Notes: generated from the sequence alone by a model not told the origin. A stretch of 26,460 nt of DNA from Fragilaria crotonensis (GCA_022925895.1 JAKSYS010000771.1:1-26460), one strand, 5' to 3'. Counted from the stretch's first letter, positions 9,901 to 18,793 are shown. Made by a program: numbers and translations.

Positions 9901-12900
9901 TCAGTGATGACATTGTCCTTGAGGCCGCAAAGAAGTTTTTCCTCGCAACAATCGCCGCATACGAATCTGTACACACGAAAATCAGCTCGTTCTGATTCAT
10001 GCCTGGCTCTATGCATAAAACAACGAACAAGTATTTGTTTCGCAAGTTGACACTCCCTACCACTCCAGTCTTCATCAAGGAATATGATCGCATCGGACGC
10101 TTCCACCGACAAGCCAGTCTCAAACTGTGCTACATCGATAGTGGATCCAAGAATAATGCTCGCTGCTCGAGGGGTTGTAAGCATGTCTTGCGGAGTGGGG
10201 CATCCCCTATGGTCGACATCCACGTTGTTGTACCGCAGCAACGAAAGCTGCATCTTCGTCCATGACATACTGTCCAGGAGACTGCTGGAGTCTTCGTCGC
10301 TGTGAGTGCTGCTGAGGCCTGCGCCTTTTGTGCAAGCCATGTTCTCGTGGTCTGTCCCAAGAGAGGAGAGAAGGACCGACGTGAGCCGTAACACGAAAGG
10401 AGAGGAGGCAATGATTGCAATCTTTGGCACACCATCCTTCATTGGTCGTAAGCTCCGCCTCGACTTCGGTTGCAGCTCAGGAATAATGGATTCAAGAAAC
10501 GGCATGCCTTCAAAGTGGTAGCCGAAATCGCGATGCAACAAGATCACCAACTCTTTCAGTTTTGCTGACTCGTTGATCATTTCCAAAGCTAGTTGCACAT
10601 CAGGCTGAGCTGCGCTTGGTGAAGCTGGTACGCAAATATCGCGCAACCGGGCGTGGAAGCATACATCTCGAATCTGCATGAAGCCTCTGGCGGCATCCAA
10701 TAAAGTTCCACCGAGTGATAGGGCGCCCCTGAGATTGCGACAACAATTGTCGTACGCTGCTTGCTGTAGAGCTGACATTTTACAGAGGTGGACCTCTGTG
10801 TCGTAAATGGACTTTTCCTCGAAAGATTTTTGGACATTATCGAAATGATGGTCTGGTACAAACATAAGCCTTGTCAATAGCCCAACGAGATGAGCTTCAA
10901 CTTGCTCTACTACTGTCCCCATTTTCGGCTGCTTCTTCTTGACCAGATGTTTAGCCCAAGAAAGAACCCTATGAGCGGGAACTTTCTTTGGCCCCTGAAA
11001 TAGAGACGGTCCCAGCACGAAAGCTGCCATTCCGGCGACCAAGCCCAATCTTTCTCGCTCCGTCAGGCGGCACAAGAAGGCGTGGTAACTTTCGCATTTT
11101 TGCAGCACGTATGAGTTAGAAATCAAAAGGCGCCGTTGCGTCTTCGACGACAACTTGCGCAGTAATGAGCTCCACCATGGCTCGGATAAGAATTCTGCAT
11201 GCACCCCATCCCGTACAGCATTCGCCGAACGTTTCTTTGTCGTCCCGAGAGTGAGATACCCATCGAGAACAACGCTCGCAAATTTAGAAACATCTAATCG
11301 TGTTGACAGCACACATGATGACAGCTCACAAACGACAACATCCGACTCGGACAATTCCTCAATACGAGAGTGAGATGGTTCGTCAGAAACGACAACAAGG
11401 ACCTTGGTGGCGCGATTGACACGCTTCAGCTCGCTCATCCAACGCAGCACACGCGCAGGAGGACAAATGATAAGATGAGGCCCTTCGTATTGCTTCAAAA
11501 GGGATGCCGTAACATCGTACGGACTAAAGGAATACGCATCTCCCAGTACAGCACCTGCTGGAATGTCCGCTTTCCATAGAAACTCCACGAAATCGCTGGC
11601 TTTCTGTTCCACTGGCGAAAGTGTGTAAGTAGCCTTGTTCGCAGAACTCTTGTTTCTGGTCCTCTGTCGTGGCCGTCGTTCGATGCGGTCCAGCAAATCA
11701 TCAACCTCCTTCCCGATGGTTTCGAATGAGAGTGCTTCTGAAGCTTTCGCAGTGTGCGTTGACACGTCAGCGACAGAGGAGGTATCGACATGTGGCAAGG
11801 CTGTCCCAGGAACAATCCTGGTCTCAGATAATGGCGTGCGCGCCTCGGCATCGATAGCACTTGTTGCCGATCTGGATTCCGAAATACATTCCCATTGTAC
11901 TAAAACCATCTTCGACATGGCCTTCGCGATGGATCGCATTATCACTTTGTCGTCTTCGGTGGGATTGAAGAAAATTCTTCTAGGCGGCGCGTCTGTTGGT
12001 TTTGCTTTTGAAGGACTATTGGCGTCCACTTCCTCCATAATCACATCTCCATCAGATTCCTTCTTCTCATCCTCAATGCGTTTTTCCTGTTCGAATGCTG
12101 CTGCTGCCCTTTCTCTGTCTTCTGCTGCACTTCGCAAATCATTGTAATGAGACAACACGCCAGACGAAAGGATTCGGCCGGAGGATACCTTCCATTTCCT
12201 TTCTTCTACAAAATCGGTCGCCAACCACCGCATTTCCTCCAATAAGTGGTCCCATTGGGTTTTGCGTCGCTGAGGATATTTGTGAGGTACAACCGAGAGG
12301 TCCTGTTGGAATGCAGTGACTCGAGCTGAACTCTCCATGTGCCGCTGTCGTTCCTCCAGTAGAATGTGCAACTTTCCCTGCACCCTGTTCCACCGCTCTC
12401 GTAGCGCAATGGCTTCTGGAAAGATAACGGCTGGTTTAGGCGGGGGCTCTGGAATTGAAATAAGTGGAGGTGCGGAGTATTGATACTGTGGTCTGCTAGG
12501 CTGTGCTTTCTGGGTTTTCATCGACGCTCGCTTCTTGGCGATTTCATGCGATATGGTTTTCCCTTGGGGTGCCGCAATTTGAATTGTTTGCTTCATCTTT
12601 TTCGGCACCATCATTGTGGGAGCTACGACATTTGAAGGTTCGGACGAAACTAGGTCCAATGACTGCCCCGGAGTCATCGCCGATAGCGCTGCGTTCATTC
12701 GTTTCCCTACCGACGCTCCACGTCGCAAGGAAACAGGTACTCGCTTTTCAGAAGGGTGCTTGTCCTCTTCTCTCTGTTTCTTGGCGGCTTGCGCCGCAAT
12801 CTTCGTCAGTTCTTTGTATGCGTCGATTTCCGAATTAACAGCGTCCCCTTCATATTCGGACAGTGTCGATATTATGGTACGTTTCGATGGTTTCTTCAGC

Positions 12901-13250
12901 CGCATCTCCACAGCCGATTTCGATTGTTGTATCCTCAGCAGCAGCAATTTCCGATGCGTCAATACTTCTTGGATTTGTTCATGTCGAGGTTTGTGCGCAA
13001 TGGGATTTACCGAATTTGGGAGATGCTGAGGTGCATTTGGGGAAGCGACTCTGGAGTCGTTCGTGTCTCCCCCAGCATCTGCATTTTGTGCAATGCTTTT
13101 CATGGACGGGTCAGCAGATAGCGCCGTGTGTTGGGGCTGTTGCGGAGGAGGGACACTCTCACCGTTGATGCCCGCGACTTGTCCGTGCCCATCCAATTTC
13201 AGCGGCGTCGAAATATTTAGCCGCTTGTTTGAAGTACTACGACGAGGCAT
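6903..13250 (-). CDS. HSA-degenerate SNF2-SANT protein, p400/EAF1-like NuA4 scaffold with a pseudo-ATPase
   Basis: One uninterrupted 2115-residue ORF. I start at ATG 13250, because the upstream in-frame codon is GTG. Disordered N-terminus, then an HSA domain (about 277-400) with KTQWDHLLEEMRWLATDF (W333); HSA helices bind actin and actin-related proteins. A complete but eroded SNF2 domain follows (about 550-1120). GPHLIICPPARVLRW (590-604) matches motif Ia. The Walker A slot reads VLGDAYSFSPY (568-578) with no GKT. The DEXH slot reads LDGY (D663, G664). ALQQAAYDN, ILGSTIDVAQFETGLS (G1035), AIIFLDEDW (to W1062) and VYRFVCGDCCEEKLL follow the lobe-2 order, but the motif VI arginines are largely lost. 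A SANT/Myb domain lies at 1836-1886 (W1838, W1882), then a Q/P-rich tail. HSA plus SANT is the pattern of p400 (with ATPase) and fungal or plant EAF1 (without). Likely a nuclear chromatin scaffold; non-catalytic status is inferred from motif loss. Confidence 0.87.
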   Translation of the reverse strand: MPRRSTSNKRLNISTPLKLDGHGQVAGINGESVPPPQQPQHTALSADPSMKSIAQNADAGGDTNDSRVASPNAPQHLPNSVNPIAHKPRHEQIQEVLTHRKLLLLRIQQSKSAVEMRLKKPSKRTIISTLSEYEGDAVNSEIDAYKELTKIAAQAAKKQREEDKHPSEKRVPVSLRRGASVGKRMNAALSAMTPGQSLDLVSSEPSNVVAPTMMVPKKMKQTIQIAAPQGKTISHEIAKKRASMKTQKAQPSRPQYQYSAPPLISIPEPPPKPAVIFPEAIALRERWNRVQGKLHILLEERQRHMESSARVTAFQQDLSVVPHKYPQRRKTQWDHLLEEMRWLATDFVEERKWKVSSGRILSSGVLSHYNDLRSAAEDRERAAAAFEQEKRIEDEKKESDGDVIMEEVDANSPSKAKPTDAPPRRIFFNPTEDDKVIMRSIAKAMSKMVLVQWECISESRSATSAIDAEARTPLSETRIVPGTALPHVDTSSVADVSTHTAKASEALSFETIGKEVDDLLDRIERRPRQRTRNKSSANKATYTLSPVEQKASDFVEFLWKADIPAGAVLGDAYSFSPYDVTASLLKQYEGPHLIICPPARVLRWMSELKRVNRATKVLVVVSDEPSHSRIEELSESDVVVCELSSCVLSTRLDVSKFASVVLDGYLTLGTTKKRSANAVRDGVHAEFLSEPWWSSLLRKLSSKTQRRLLISNSYVLQKCESYHAFLCRLTERERLGLVAGMAAFVLGPSLFQGPKKVPAHRVLSWAKHLVKKKQPKMGTVVEQVEAHLVGLLTRLMFVPDHHFDNVQKSFEEKSIYDTEVHLCKMSALQQAAYDNCCRNLRGALSLGGTLLDAARGFMQIRDVCFHARLRDICVPASPSAAQPDVQLALEMINESAKLKELVILLHRDFGYHFEGMPFLESIIPELQPKSRRSLRPMKDGVPKIAIIASSPFVLRLTSVLLSSLGTDHENMACTKGAGLSSTHSDEDSSSLLDSMSWTKMQLSLLRYNNVDVDHRGCPTPQDMLTTPRAASIILGSTIDVAQFETGLSVEASDAIIFLDEDWSGRECQLAKQILVRCFMHRARHESERADFRVYRFVCGDCCEEKLLCGLKDNVITEGLYEEKWAANNAGLLELEESIERKDESFAHFDPDYVFAFPGLNLVSFKDVDLASFLGTMEPLPANLESGKELKLLPFEKGLTAADSSQKGMILTFAKELIAEENWLRTETVALHGAVIRDTPVVPLLVSTATMFSAFARFYMERVVKARPIALSSPTKGVSSFYANSACVSSEAGVSYRHAGTEHAENAPTPQDVSASVLFYCADETDNLRQKRKRSENTSNFDGTSLSRSRMVSRYNAFSRIYSTSVSGGAFNVHDGSQGVEPLVYFPPIFPFQRQVSKHATKALSELRMEKKNPASTDACGAATGDLSKRPLLGGESVVETKRPRLEMDPIATQAQISKPELVSLPQALPTTTSLTSLHVPTASQEPVAANGVLAVPPCAPEPDWKSLLVDLDEDFGIFGAGAAPLQSQYIKEASNDNVEITEYCTSIGGLAEYRTGSRPFPCDFEEAESAKSDRSEAGMDAMILFVARKQPLNSRPHYSPSQAFSHPQISPWSTASTALPHATYAGVPGINGVSIDLKANGSAPTKKLKKAATPTSFVNATGLSVGAAAPFATAPQVPPALSPNAVPAKGKDVVRHKILAMYGRQGYGGPGLLESSNFRFAALRVRDRICDRLSFSVERIAGLSASQQHDHLNKTWPTRIHASSPPQWTSLVGCPGYTSDKLQLMGPPTSDFGPFKVGSLSDVDPVTGIPNTKVGISHDLPFDANIPDFDSCRQPRPWSLSEDKKLRLLACRFTMNWRLIAASLRDLKKRLSRTEKECCQRWCQLAKSNPAIGREMLETRISTSSFYPHPTIFHKRNDSNQVLRLQMQDDDGGFAMESTADDDESVVIPSALSTKNARPVAFLFPEADDKDPEEPPAHDAELRRSFGALRAASLMTQEAPISIPGIAAGQKPTLSSPHPSHQQSLQAAVAALSTGGRTEMWPLQILDLADKQKKAATPPTPAGRSPHSQHAPTGSYQATQSRHAPVQQQYIPPASNPTAAHKVGIPPQTQSTSGK

Positions 13251-14305
13251 GATCTTCACGCTTTTTGAACGGATTTAATTGCTCTCTTTCCTACTGCCGA
13301 CTTCTCTTCACTAGCACTTTCTAAAGCGCTCAATTCGTCCACTCATTTGATTCTTTAACAACCAACCAGAGGTAGAATAATGGATCAACTCGTCGATAAA
13401 ATGTGTTGCTGCAAATCGTCCGTGCGTCGGTCCCGTCATTTTCGTCCGGAGGTAAAATCATGTGACGTAACTCGGTTTATTATATGGTATCTTGGAAGCG
13501 ATGACAATCATTTTCATTTAGGATCGCCTAATTACAGAACTTCATCGGACGCTGATAGTGTGGCTGAAGTGTCACGTGTCGCCTCATGAATGGAGATATC
13601 ACATGGAACAATGTGTGGACAGCAGTGAAAACTGACGACCACAGCACGTAGTACGTAGTACCACAAGATTGCCACATCATTGGTTCGTGGTTAACGGGAA
13701 AAAACGGTACCATATAGGATATGGGATATGGATTTGGCTACTAGCTAGAGTACGGAGTATGCGATTTCTGTAGCTTGAGTCGATGGTACAAGTACTGCAG
13801 GAGCTACAATACTCGAGTACTGGAAGGATCACGATTGCTTCCAGTTTCTGGATCCAACAACAAACATTGATATACAACACGCCCTCAACCGAAAGTGAGA
13901 TGTACGCTTGTTTCCTTCGCCGTATGTCATATCTATGGCGCCTTCCGAGATAGACTGTTCCCGAACACATCATATCTTGTCATTATCCAGGCGAGCGGAC
14001 TGCGTTGCGGCGGAAGCGCAGATATCAATGTTGCTTAGCCGTATGCAATCGAAGTGGCGCATCGGCCGTCGCGTTCTACGGTCGTGGTGTGAAAGATGTG
14101 CATTTATTTGCTACTAATTGATATCGATGACTTCATACGCTAGGCGACGCCGCAACATCGATGCTGGGATTACTACCATAGTTAAAGCTTGGTGAGACAC
14201 CTAATCCTGACCTCAGCTTGACAGCCCTTGGAAGAACTTGAAAGTGAGAGTGAATTCGTCCATACTGGCGCAAGATACGCTGCTTGTTAATCCGACTACC
14301 CTGTC
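13251..14305. other. Spacer upstream of the HSA-SANT gene
   Basis: About 1.05 kb with no convincing gene. It holds the HSA-SANT promoter region (read leftwards) and the 3' flank of the membrane-protein gene. Visible elements are TGACGTAA at 13463-13470, a CACGTG E/G-box at 13573-13578, GTAC-rich words at 13650-13820, and the GGAAGGATCACG/TTGCTTCCAGTTT segment near 13822-13847 shared with the spacer at 5544-5592. Short ORFs here lack any family resemblance. Confidence 0.6.
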
Positions 14306-15787
14306 TCATCTCCCAGTTGTCCCTGAGCCTTGTGACTGCCTTGACATCACTTCCATCTGGTATGGGACTAGGAAATTGCGAACGTAATCATAGAGCGCGA
14401 TATCATGCAGGTTCTGGTTACGGATAAGGGAATACGCCGAAGATCCTGGATCAAGGGTCATGGCGGATTCTCGGTCGAGGCCTTCTTGGATGAGTTTCTT
14501 TTCACAGTCCATAGCACCTTCTGCGACCGGTGTCCATCCGAAGTAGCTCTGAAAGTGACTCATTGAGCGTTCCATATCTTCGTACAAGCCAATTATGGCC
14601 TTGCGGCGCAACAGCTCCTTACAGAATGTGACATCATCGACGGAGAGGCTTCCGGCACTCTTTCCAGTCAACAAACGAACAACGTAATTGTTCTCGATGT
14701 GACCTGATAAGGCGAACTGGTCGAGGGTCATCTGCGCTAGTTCGGGGTCAGACTTGACTTTCTTTGTGTAATCAAACATGGCGACAGCACGACTGATCGG
14801 ATGCCTCAAAGTGATAATCAGCGTAGATGGATAACTTTTGCTGAAGAGCTTCTCGATAGCGTCATTGAAGAGTGGAGATATGGCGACATCGGGAAGGCTC
14901 GACGGAACTAGATTCATTTTGGCAGCATGCTCAATCCCTTGCAAGTTGGACAAATCAACATTCACAAAGCTGGACCCACCGACTTGAACTGCGTTTAGGG
15001 AGGTATTGCCGACTTCTGCCTTGCCGCCGTCGCTTGCCACGACGAAGCCCAAACAGCGAGTCCAGCATTCAGATGCAATGAGGGCACCACTGAGAGGAAT
15101 GTGGAAGTAAAAAGGCACATCATCCTTCCCAGCCGCCATCGTTCCTACGGCGTTGAACCAATCCTTGAGATGCGTGTCAATATGGCTTGGCAATTTAACG
15201 TTGGTAAACTGCCTTGGTGGTGGCACTTCCTGTGACGATGGACGGCGTGCTACCGAAGAGGACGATGCCCTCCTCTCCGACGAAATAACAGTCGTGGTAG
15301 AAATAGCCACAGCGAGAATAAAGCAAACGACAAGAAGTAGAACCGCGTTGATTCGGTAGCACTTTCGGGAATGGCAGGTTTGAATAATCTTGGAACGTGA
15401 AAAATAGTAATCATACCATGGAAGAAGGCTCTTGTTAGCAGCAACAACAGTATCTTCGTCATCAAAGTACTCCGCGTCAGTTTCGACTGGCACATCTACA
15501 ACAGGCATAGTGTAATCCAAACGCATGATTGACCCATCGCGACTGCAGTCCATTGACACGTGAACCACAGGACGACCACTCATACCGCGAGTCATCACGG
15601 GTGCGTTAGGATTGAGACGAGGAAGGATTTCCGGTGTTTCTGGCATGGCATTTCTTCCATGGCGGACACTAATTGCTGCACTGCCCATGCTTCGAGATGA
15701 GCGGTCCCCAAACCCAGAGCGATCGGATCTGACGGAGCGCCACGACTTGTTCAAGATAATAGCGCGACGCAAAGCATCGGATGCCAT
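14306..15787 (-). CDS. Type II membrane protein, sulfotransferase-like, paralogue A
   Basis: 493 residues from ATG 15787. A long basic, serine-rich cytoplasmic N-terminus is followed by one membrane segment (about 146-167, INAVLLLVVCFILAVAIS) and a luminal domain, the layout of Golgi glycan-modifying enzymes. The luminal part carries FHIPLSGALIASE (228-240) at the place of the sulfotransferase 5'-phosphosulfate loop (classically PKSGTT), and IITLRHPISRAVAMF (about 323-337), which resembles the 3'-phosphate motif RxPxxR. The loop lysine is replaced by leucine, so PAPS-dependent catalysis is doubtful. Further blocks (FVNVDLSNLQGIEHA, CKELLRRKAIIGLYEDM, YFGWTP, ALYDYVRNF) recur in order in the protein at 25133-26437. 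Sulfotransferase fold is inferred from motifs. Substrate unknown. The next minus-strand ORF upstream ends only 23 bases before this start. Confidence 0.82.
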   Translation of the reverse strand: MASDALRRAIILNKSWRSVRSDRSGFGDRSSRSMGSAAISVRHGRNAMPETPEILPRLNPNAPVMTRGMSGRPVVHVSMDCSRDGSIMRLDYTMPVVDVPVETDAEYFDDEDTVVAANKSLLPWYDYYFSRSKIIQTCHSRKCYRINAVLLLVVCFILAVAISTTTVISSERRASSSSVARRPSSQEVPPPRQFTNVKLPSHIDTHLKDWFNAVGTMAAGKDDVPFYFHIPLSGALIASECWTRCLGFVVASDGGKAEVGNTSLNAVQVGGSSFVNVDLSNLQGIEHAAKMNLVPSSLPDVAISPLFNDAIEKLFSKSYPSTLIITLRHPISRAVAMFDYTKKVKSDPELAQMTLDQFALSGHIENNYVVRLLTGKSAGSLSVDDVTFCKELLRRKAIIGLYEDMERSMSHFQSYFGWTPVAEGAMDCEKKLIQEGLDRESAMTLDPGSSAYSLIRNQNLHDIALYDYVRNFLVPYQMEVMSRQSQGSGTTGR

Positions 15788-15810
15788 GGACTCTGCTGAG
15801 GCCGCAGAGC

Positions 15811-16959
15811 TCAGGATAAGTCTTTGTGTGGTGACTGCGAAGCCTGTATCGACGCTGAATCAGTGGATCTCCATGACTCGAATTCTTGCGTAGGGAGGGT
15901 ATAGTTTGGCTGACTCTGCTTGTCGCCAAGAGCCAAGGAGAGGGAAAGTGATGCGTCGTCGTCCATGGCGCGACTGCGAGCAGCATCTTCATCAGAAACG
16001 GAGAATCGAGCCAAGCCACTGGCAGAATAATTGCTCCTTTCGATGTCCTGGTAACTTCCGGAGTACGAATCCTTGGGATACAATGAATTCTCCTCGGCTT
16101 GTTCGCTTTCGGAAAAATGAGCCTGCAAGTATTCTGACGTGGTGTACATGTCCTTTTCGGCGTCAACATAATCATCCTCGTTTTCATGTAGGATTTTCTG
16201 ATCATGATACTGGTCTTCCTGATCATAATACTGGTCGTCCTGATCATAATACTGGTCTTCCTGGTCATAATACTGGTCGTCCTGGTCATAATACCGGTCT
16301 TCCTGATTATAATACTGGTCAGTTCTCTCTTGCGCTGATCCCTCATGGTTGAAACGGGTTTCCTTCGAAGCCGTCCCTAAGCCTCCATCCTCCGCCTCAT
16401 CATCTTCATAAATTACTTGCTGTGTCAAATTAAATTTCGGTTTCGATATGGGATCAGCTGTTATGATGGTTGCGTCATCGCCCCAGCGCACCGCATCTTG
16501 CAGGGAACCACCGTCAAGTGTACTCACATCATCATCGTCGTCATCATTCCCACCAAAGATGAAGTCTATGGGCGACGCGAAGAAAGATTGCAATGGAGTG
16601 GGATCCTCTGGTTTCATGGGAGGAGGCGGAGGGGCTGGGTTTTCAGCTGGAGTAGGCATGGCTGGATGAAAGTACGGTCCTCGGTCCGTTTCTTCTTCGT
16701 CGTCGTCCACAGATCCTGGAATGGCTGGATGATAGTACGGTGATCGATCCGTTTCTTCTTCGTCGTCGTACCCAGATCCTGCTGAAACATAATTTCGAGC
16801 CCGACTAAAGTCATCGACTGAGTAACCCGAGGAAACGTCGTCGGTTCGACCAGACGCTGACGAATCGGCGGGATCCCACTTAGATCTGACTCCTTGGTCA
16901 AGCTTGCCAGGGACGTCCGAGTCTGACTGGAATGCAAAGCCCCTCAACGTTTTTGTCAT
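15811..16959 (-). CDS. Acidic low-complexity protein with YYDQ tandem repeats
   Basis: 382 residues from ATG 16959. Very acidic and apparently disordered, with no signal peptide or membrane segment. Residues about 62-105 contain two 21-residue copies of a DDEEETDRxPYxHPAxP unit. A polyproline stretch (PAPPPPPMKP) and a D-run (GGNDDDDDDVS) follow. Then come six 7-residue units of the DQYYDQE/D type. I recognise no family. Its stop (15811-15813) lies 23 bases before the ATG of the sulfotransferase-like gene in another frame, and the two frames are both open over 15814-15859. A single indel would therefore fuse the two into one protein of about 890 residues, in which this part would be a cytoplasmic tail. 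It may be a separate gene or the 5' part of one; the ORF length favours real coding sequence. Confidence 0.58.
   Translation of the reverse strand: MTKTLRGFAFQSDSDVPGKLDQGVRSKWDPADSSASGRTDDVSSGYSVDDFSRARNYVSAGSGYDDEEETDRSPYYHPAIPGSVDDDEEETDRGPYFHPAMPTPAENPAPPPPPMKPEDPTPLQSFFASPIDFIFGGNDDDDDDVSTLDGGSLQDAVRWGDDATIITADPISKPKFNLTQQVIYEDDEAEDGGLGTASKETRFNHEGSAQERTDQYYNQEDRYYDQDDQYYDQEDQYYDQDDQYYDQEDQYHDQKILHENEDDYVDAEKDMYTTSEYLQAHFSESEQAEENSLYPKDSYSGSYQDIERSNYSASGLARFSVSDEDAARSRAMDDDASLSLSLALGDKQSQPNYTLPTQEFESWRSTDSASIQASQSPHKDLS
16195..16320 (-). repeat. 21-bp tandem repeat, 6 copies, in the coding sequence
   Basis: Six contiguous 21-base units encoding DQYYDQE-type heptads (read on the minus strand). 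The last residue alternates E and D between units, giving a 42-base higher-order period over most of the array. The sequence stays in frame throughout, which points to expansion under coding constraint. Confidence 0.9.
16658..16783 (-). repeat. 63-bp direct duplication, 2 copies, in the coding sequence
   Basis: Two adjacent 63-base copies (16658-16720 and 16721-16783) share ATGGCTGGATGA and a CGTTTCTTCTTCGTCGTCG core. They encode two DDEEETDR-PYxHPA units of 21 residues on the minus strand. Confidence 0.8.
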
Positions 16960-17535
16960 TGCAAGGATTCACACTTTCTACTCTGTGCACTGAAAAAGAT
17001 GTTCAGGGCGCACTCAGCAACTCAACGACTAGTAGTTGTAGCCTCAATCACTCCACAATGTAATGAAACCGCTCCATAAGGAATGCGAAGACAAACGAGG
17101 CAGACATTCTTTAGTCATTCACACCCGTCGCATTGTATCATGGACATCAAAAAACCCAAAAAAGTCTTTCTCAAGGACATTCCAATGTCCCCCTCAACAT
17201 ACAGTAATCACGTGTAAGAAAAGTGAATGACCGACGAATATGTCCTTAATGTCCGTACACAATTTACTATCCAAAACCTGTGCCTTTGGAGAGGAGCGTG
17301 GACGGACAACAGTGCCAGGGAAAGCTGGGTTACGTCTGGTTGGTATGTATATGAAGTAGAGCGAGTGGGTTACAATAATACACTCCAGTACAAATCTGAA
17401 TGCCTGCTCCCACACTCACACACCTCAGAGAGGGATAGAAAAAGTGACAGTGACCAACGACTGTGCCTGCAGATCGTGGTCATGCCCATCCATAGCAACT
17501 ACGACAACCTCTTTGAAACGTTTCACAAACCAAGG
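16960..17535. other. Spacer upstream of the acidic-protein gene
   Basis: About 575 bases with no convincing gene. It should contain the promoter of the minus-strand acidic-protein gene. Short ORFs in several frames have no recognisable features. Confidence 0.5.
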
Positions 17536-18176
17536 TCATGTCGTCGACCAATTTAATGGACGAGCAAAGTGTTGGCTCTGATGATACTCCAGCAACATCG
17601 AATGTCGCGTTTGATCAGTTGCGAACTTATGATATCCCCCTTGACGACGACGTTTTGGAACCTTACGAACGACGAGATCAACCCTTCGAAAATGAATCGA
17701 CTCATCGAGATGCTGGAGACACATCTTCTCAACCTCAATATCAAGAAAGTGATCGTGAAATCGAGAGGGTATGGATTGAATTCTATTTTGCGATTCATCA
17801 ATAGTTATGTTGCGCTTTCGTTTGTTGCCGTTGCTAGAAGACTCTTTTTGTTGTATGACAATGCTGGCGCTTGCGCTTGTATCAGCAGCAGTCGCATTCA
17901 CGTCAAGGTAATAGCCAGTCCCTAGCTCGATGGTGGTTCCAAAGTAATACCCCTCTTTGGCTCCCGTCCATGTCGACGAAGGGAGAAATGCCTTGCCGGC
18001 ATCATTCATGTTCTGTGCGTTAGCTGGAATGCAGGTGTTTGCAGTAGAGTGTATGGTTCTGCGTCTCTCCAAGTCATTAATGCGAATGGCGTCGATGTAT
18101 GGTTGATGGCTTCAATCTTCAATCAGCCGCCTACGTTCCCGGACATCAGATCTCCGTCGAAAACTTGAAAGCATGA

Positions 18177-18187
18177 TCACCAGAACG
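18177..18187 (+). repeat. Left flanking direct repeat (target-site duplication)
   Basis: TCACCAGAACG, identical to 18797-18807 on the other side of the inverted-repeat element. Confidence 0.8.
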
Positions 18188-18192
18188 GAGAG

Positions 18193-18253
18193 TGCCTAAT
18201 GCGCTTAGAATTAATGCGCTTATAAAGCACTTGCACCAATCAAAATCGTCCAA
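18193..18253 (+). repeat. Left terminal inverted repeat
   Basis: 61 bases, complementary to 18733-18793 at 59 positions. The two differences are both G/A-type transitions. It contains TAATGCGCTTA twice (18197-18207 and 18212-18222). Confidence 0.9.
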
Positions 18254-18732
18254 AACGTCATCGTTGCAATTTCGAAGTCAATAATTCTGTTACACCCCCT
18301 GCCTAAGTATGAAGGTCACTTTTAACGCTCATGACCACACGATCAAACATGTAACATGTAAGACGAAGTCCTACTCACAGTACCTGGTACTTTTTTAAAT
18401 AGATCAACCAAATTAGCAGTCTTCGCCGCACTTCGCAACACTCGGAGTACTTGTGTTTTCACCAAGAGATCGTAAAAAAAAAAGAACCAAAAGAAGATCT
18501 TCTCGCACACGATCTTCGTGCCTGCGATGTATACGCGTCATTAAATGTCACACATGCAAGACCCACTACTCCCAGCACTACGCCATCGCCAAACATTCAC
18601 ATTTCACATTGAAGTAGAAGTTAAGATATATAACCTCTCGACTGGTGTTGCTTGCAACCTGACTTGAACCGTTATTGATATTTTCAGAAAAGGTAGATGA
18701 CTCTTTCGGGGAGGGGCAACCCCACCCGAAAT

Positions 18733-18793
18733 TTGGACGATTTTGATTGGTGCAAGTGCTTTATAAGCGCATCAATTCCAAGCGCATTAGGCA
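18733..18793 (-). repeat. Right terminal inverted repeat
   Basis: 61 bases, the inverted partner of 18193-18253. It is followed after three bases by the right copy of the 11-base flanking direct repeat. Confidence 0.9.

Noticed and set aside
13380..14117. Short plus-strand ORFs of 69 residues upstream of the HSA-SANT gene
   Set aside because: No domain or start context of note. They lie in repeat-rich spacer and in the expected promoter region of a minus-strand gene.
17538..17804. Plus-strand 88-residue acidic ORF overlapping the small minus-strand gene
   Set aside because: It lies fully opposite the minus-strand frame and has no recognisable domain. A GTATGG donor near 17769 could extend it, but no convincing downstream exon was found. 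The minus strand has the recognisable GYYFG...GTGYYLD pattern.
18112..18114. TGA read as selenocysteine
   Set aside because: The position is in a polar, basic stretch next to a 7-base tandem duplication. There is no redox motif and no recognisable SECIS in the 3' flank. Decay or error is simpler.
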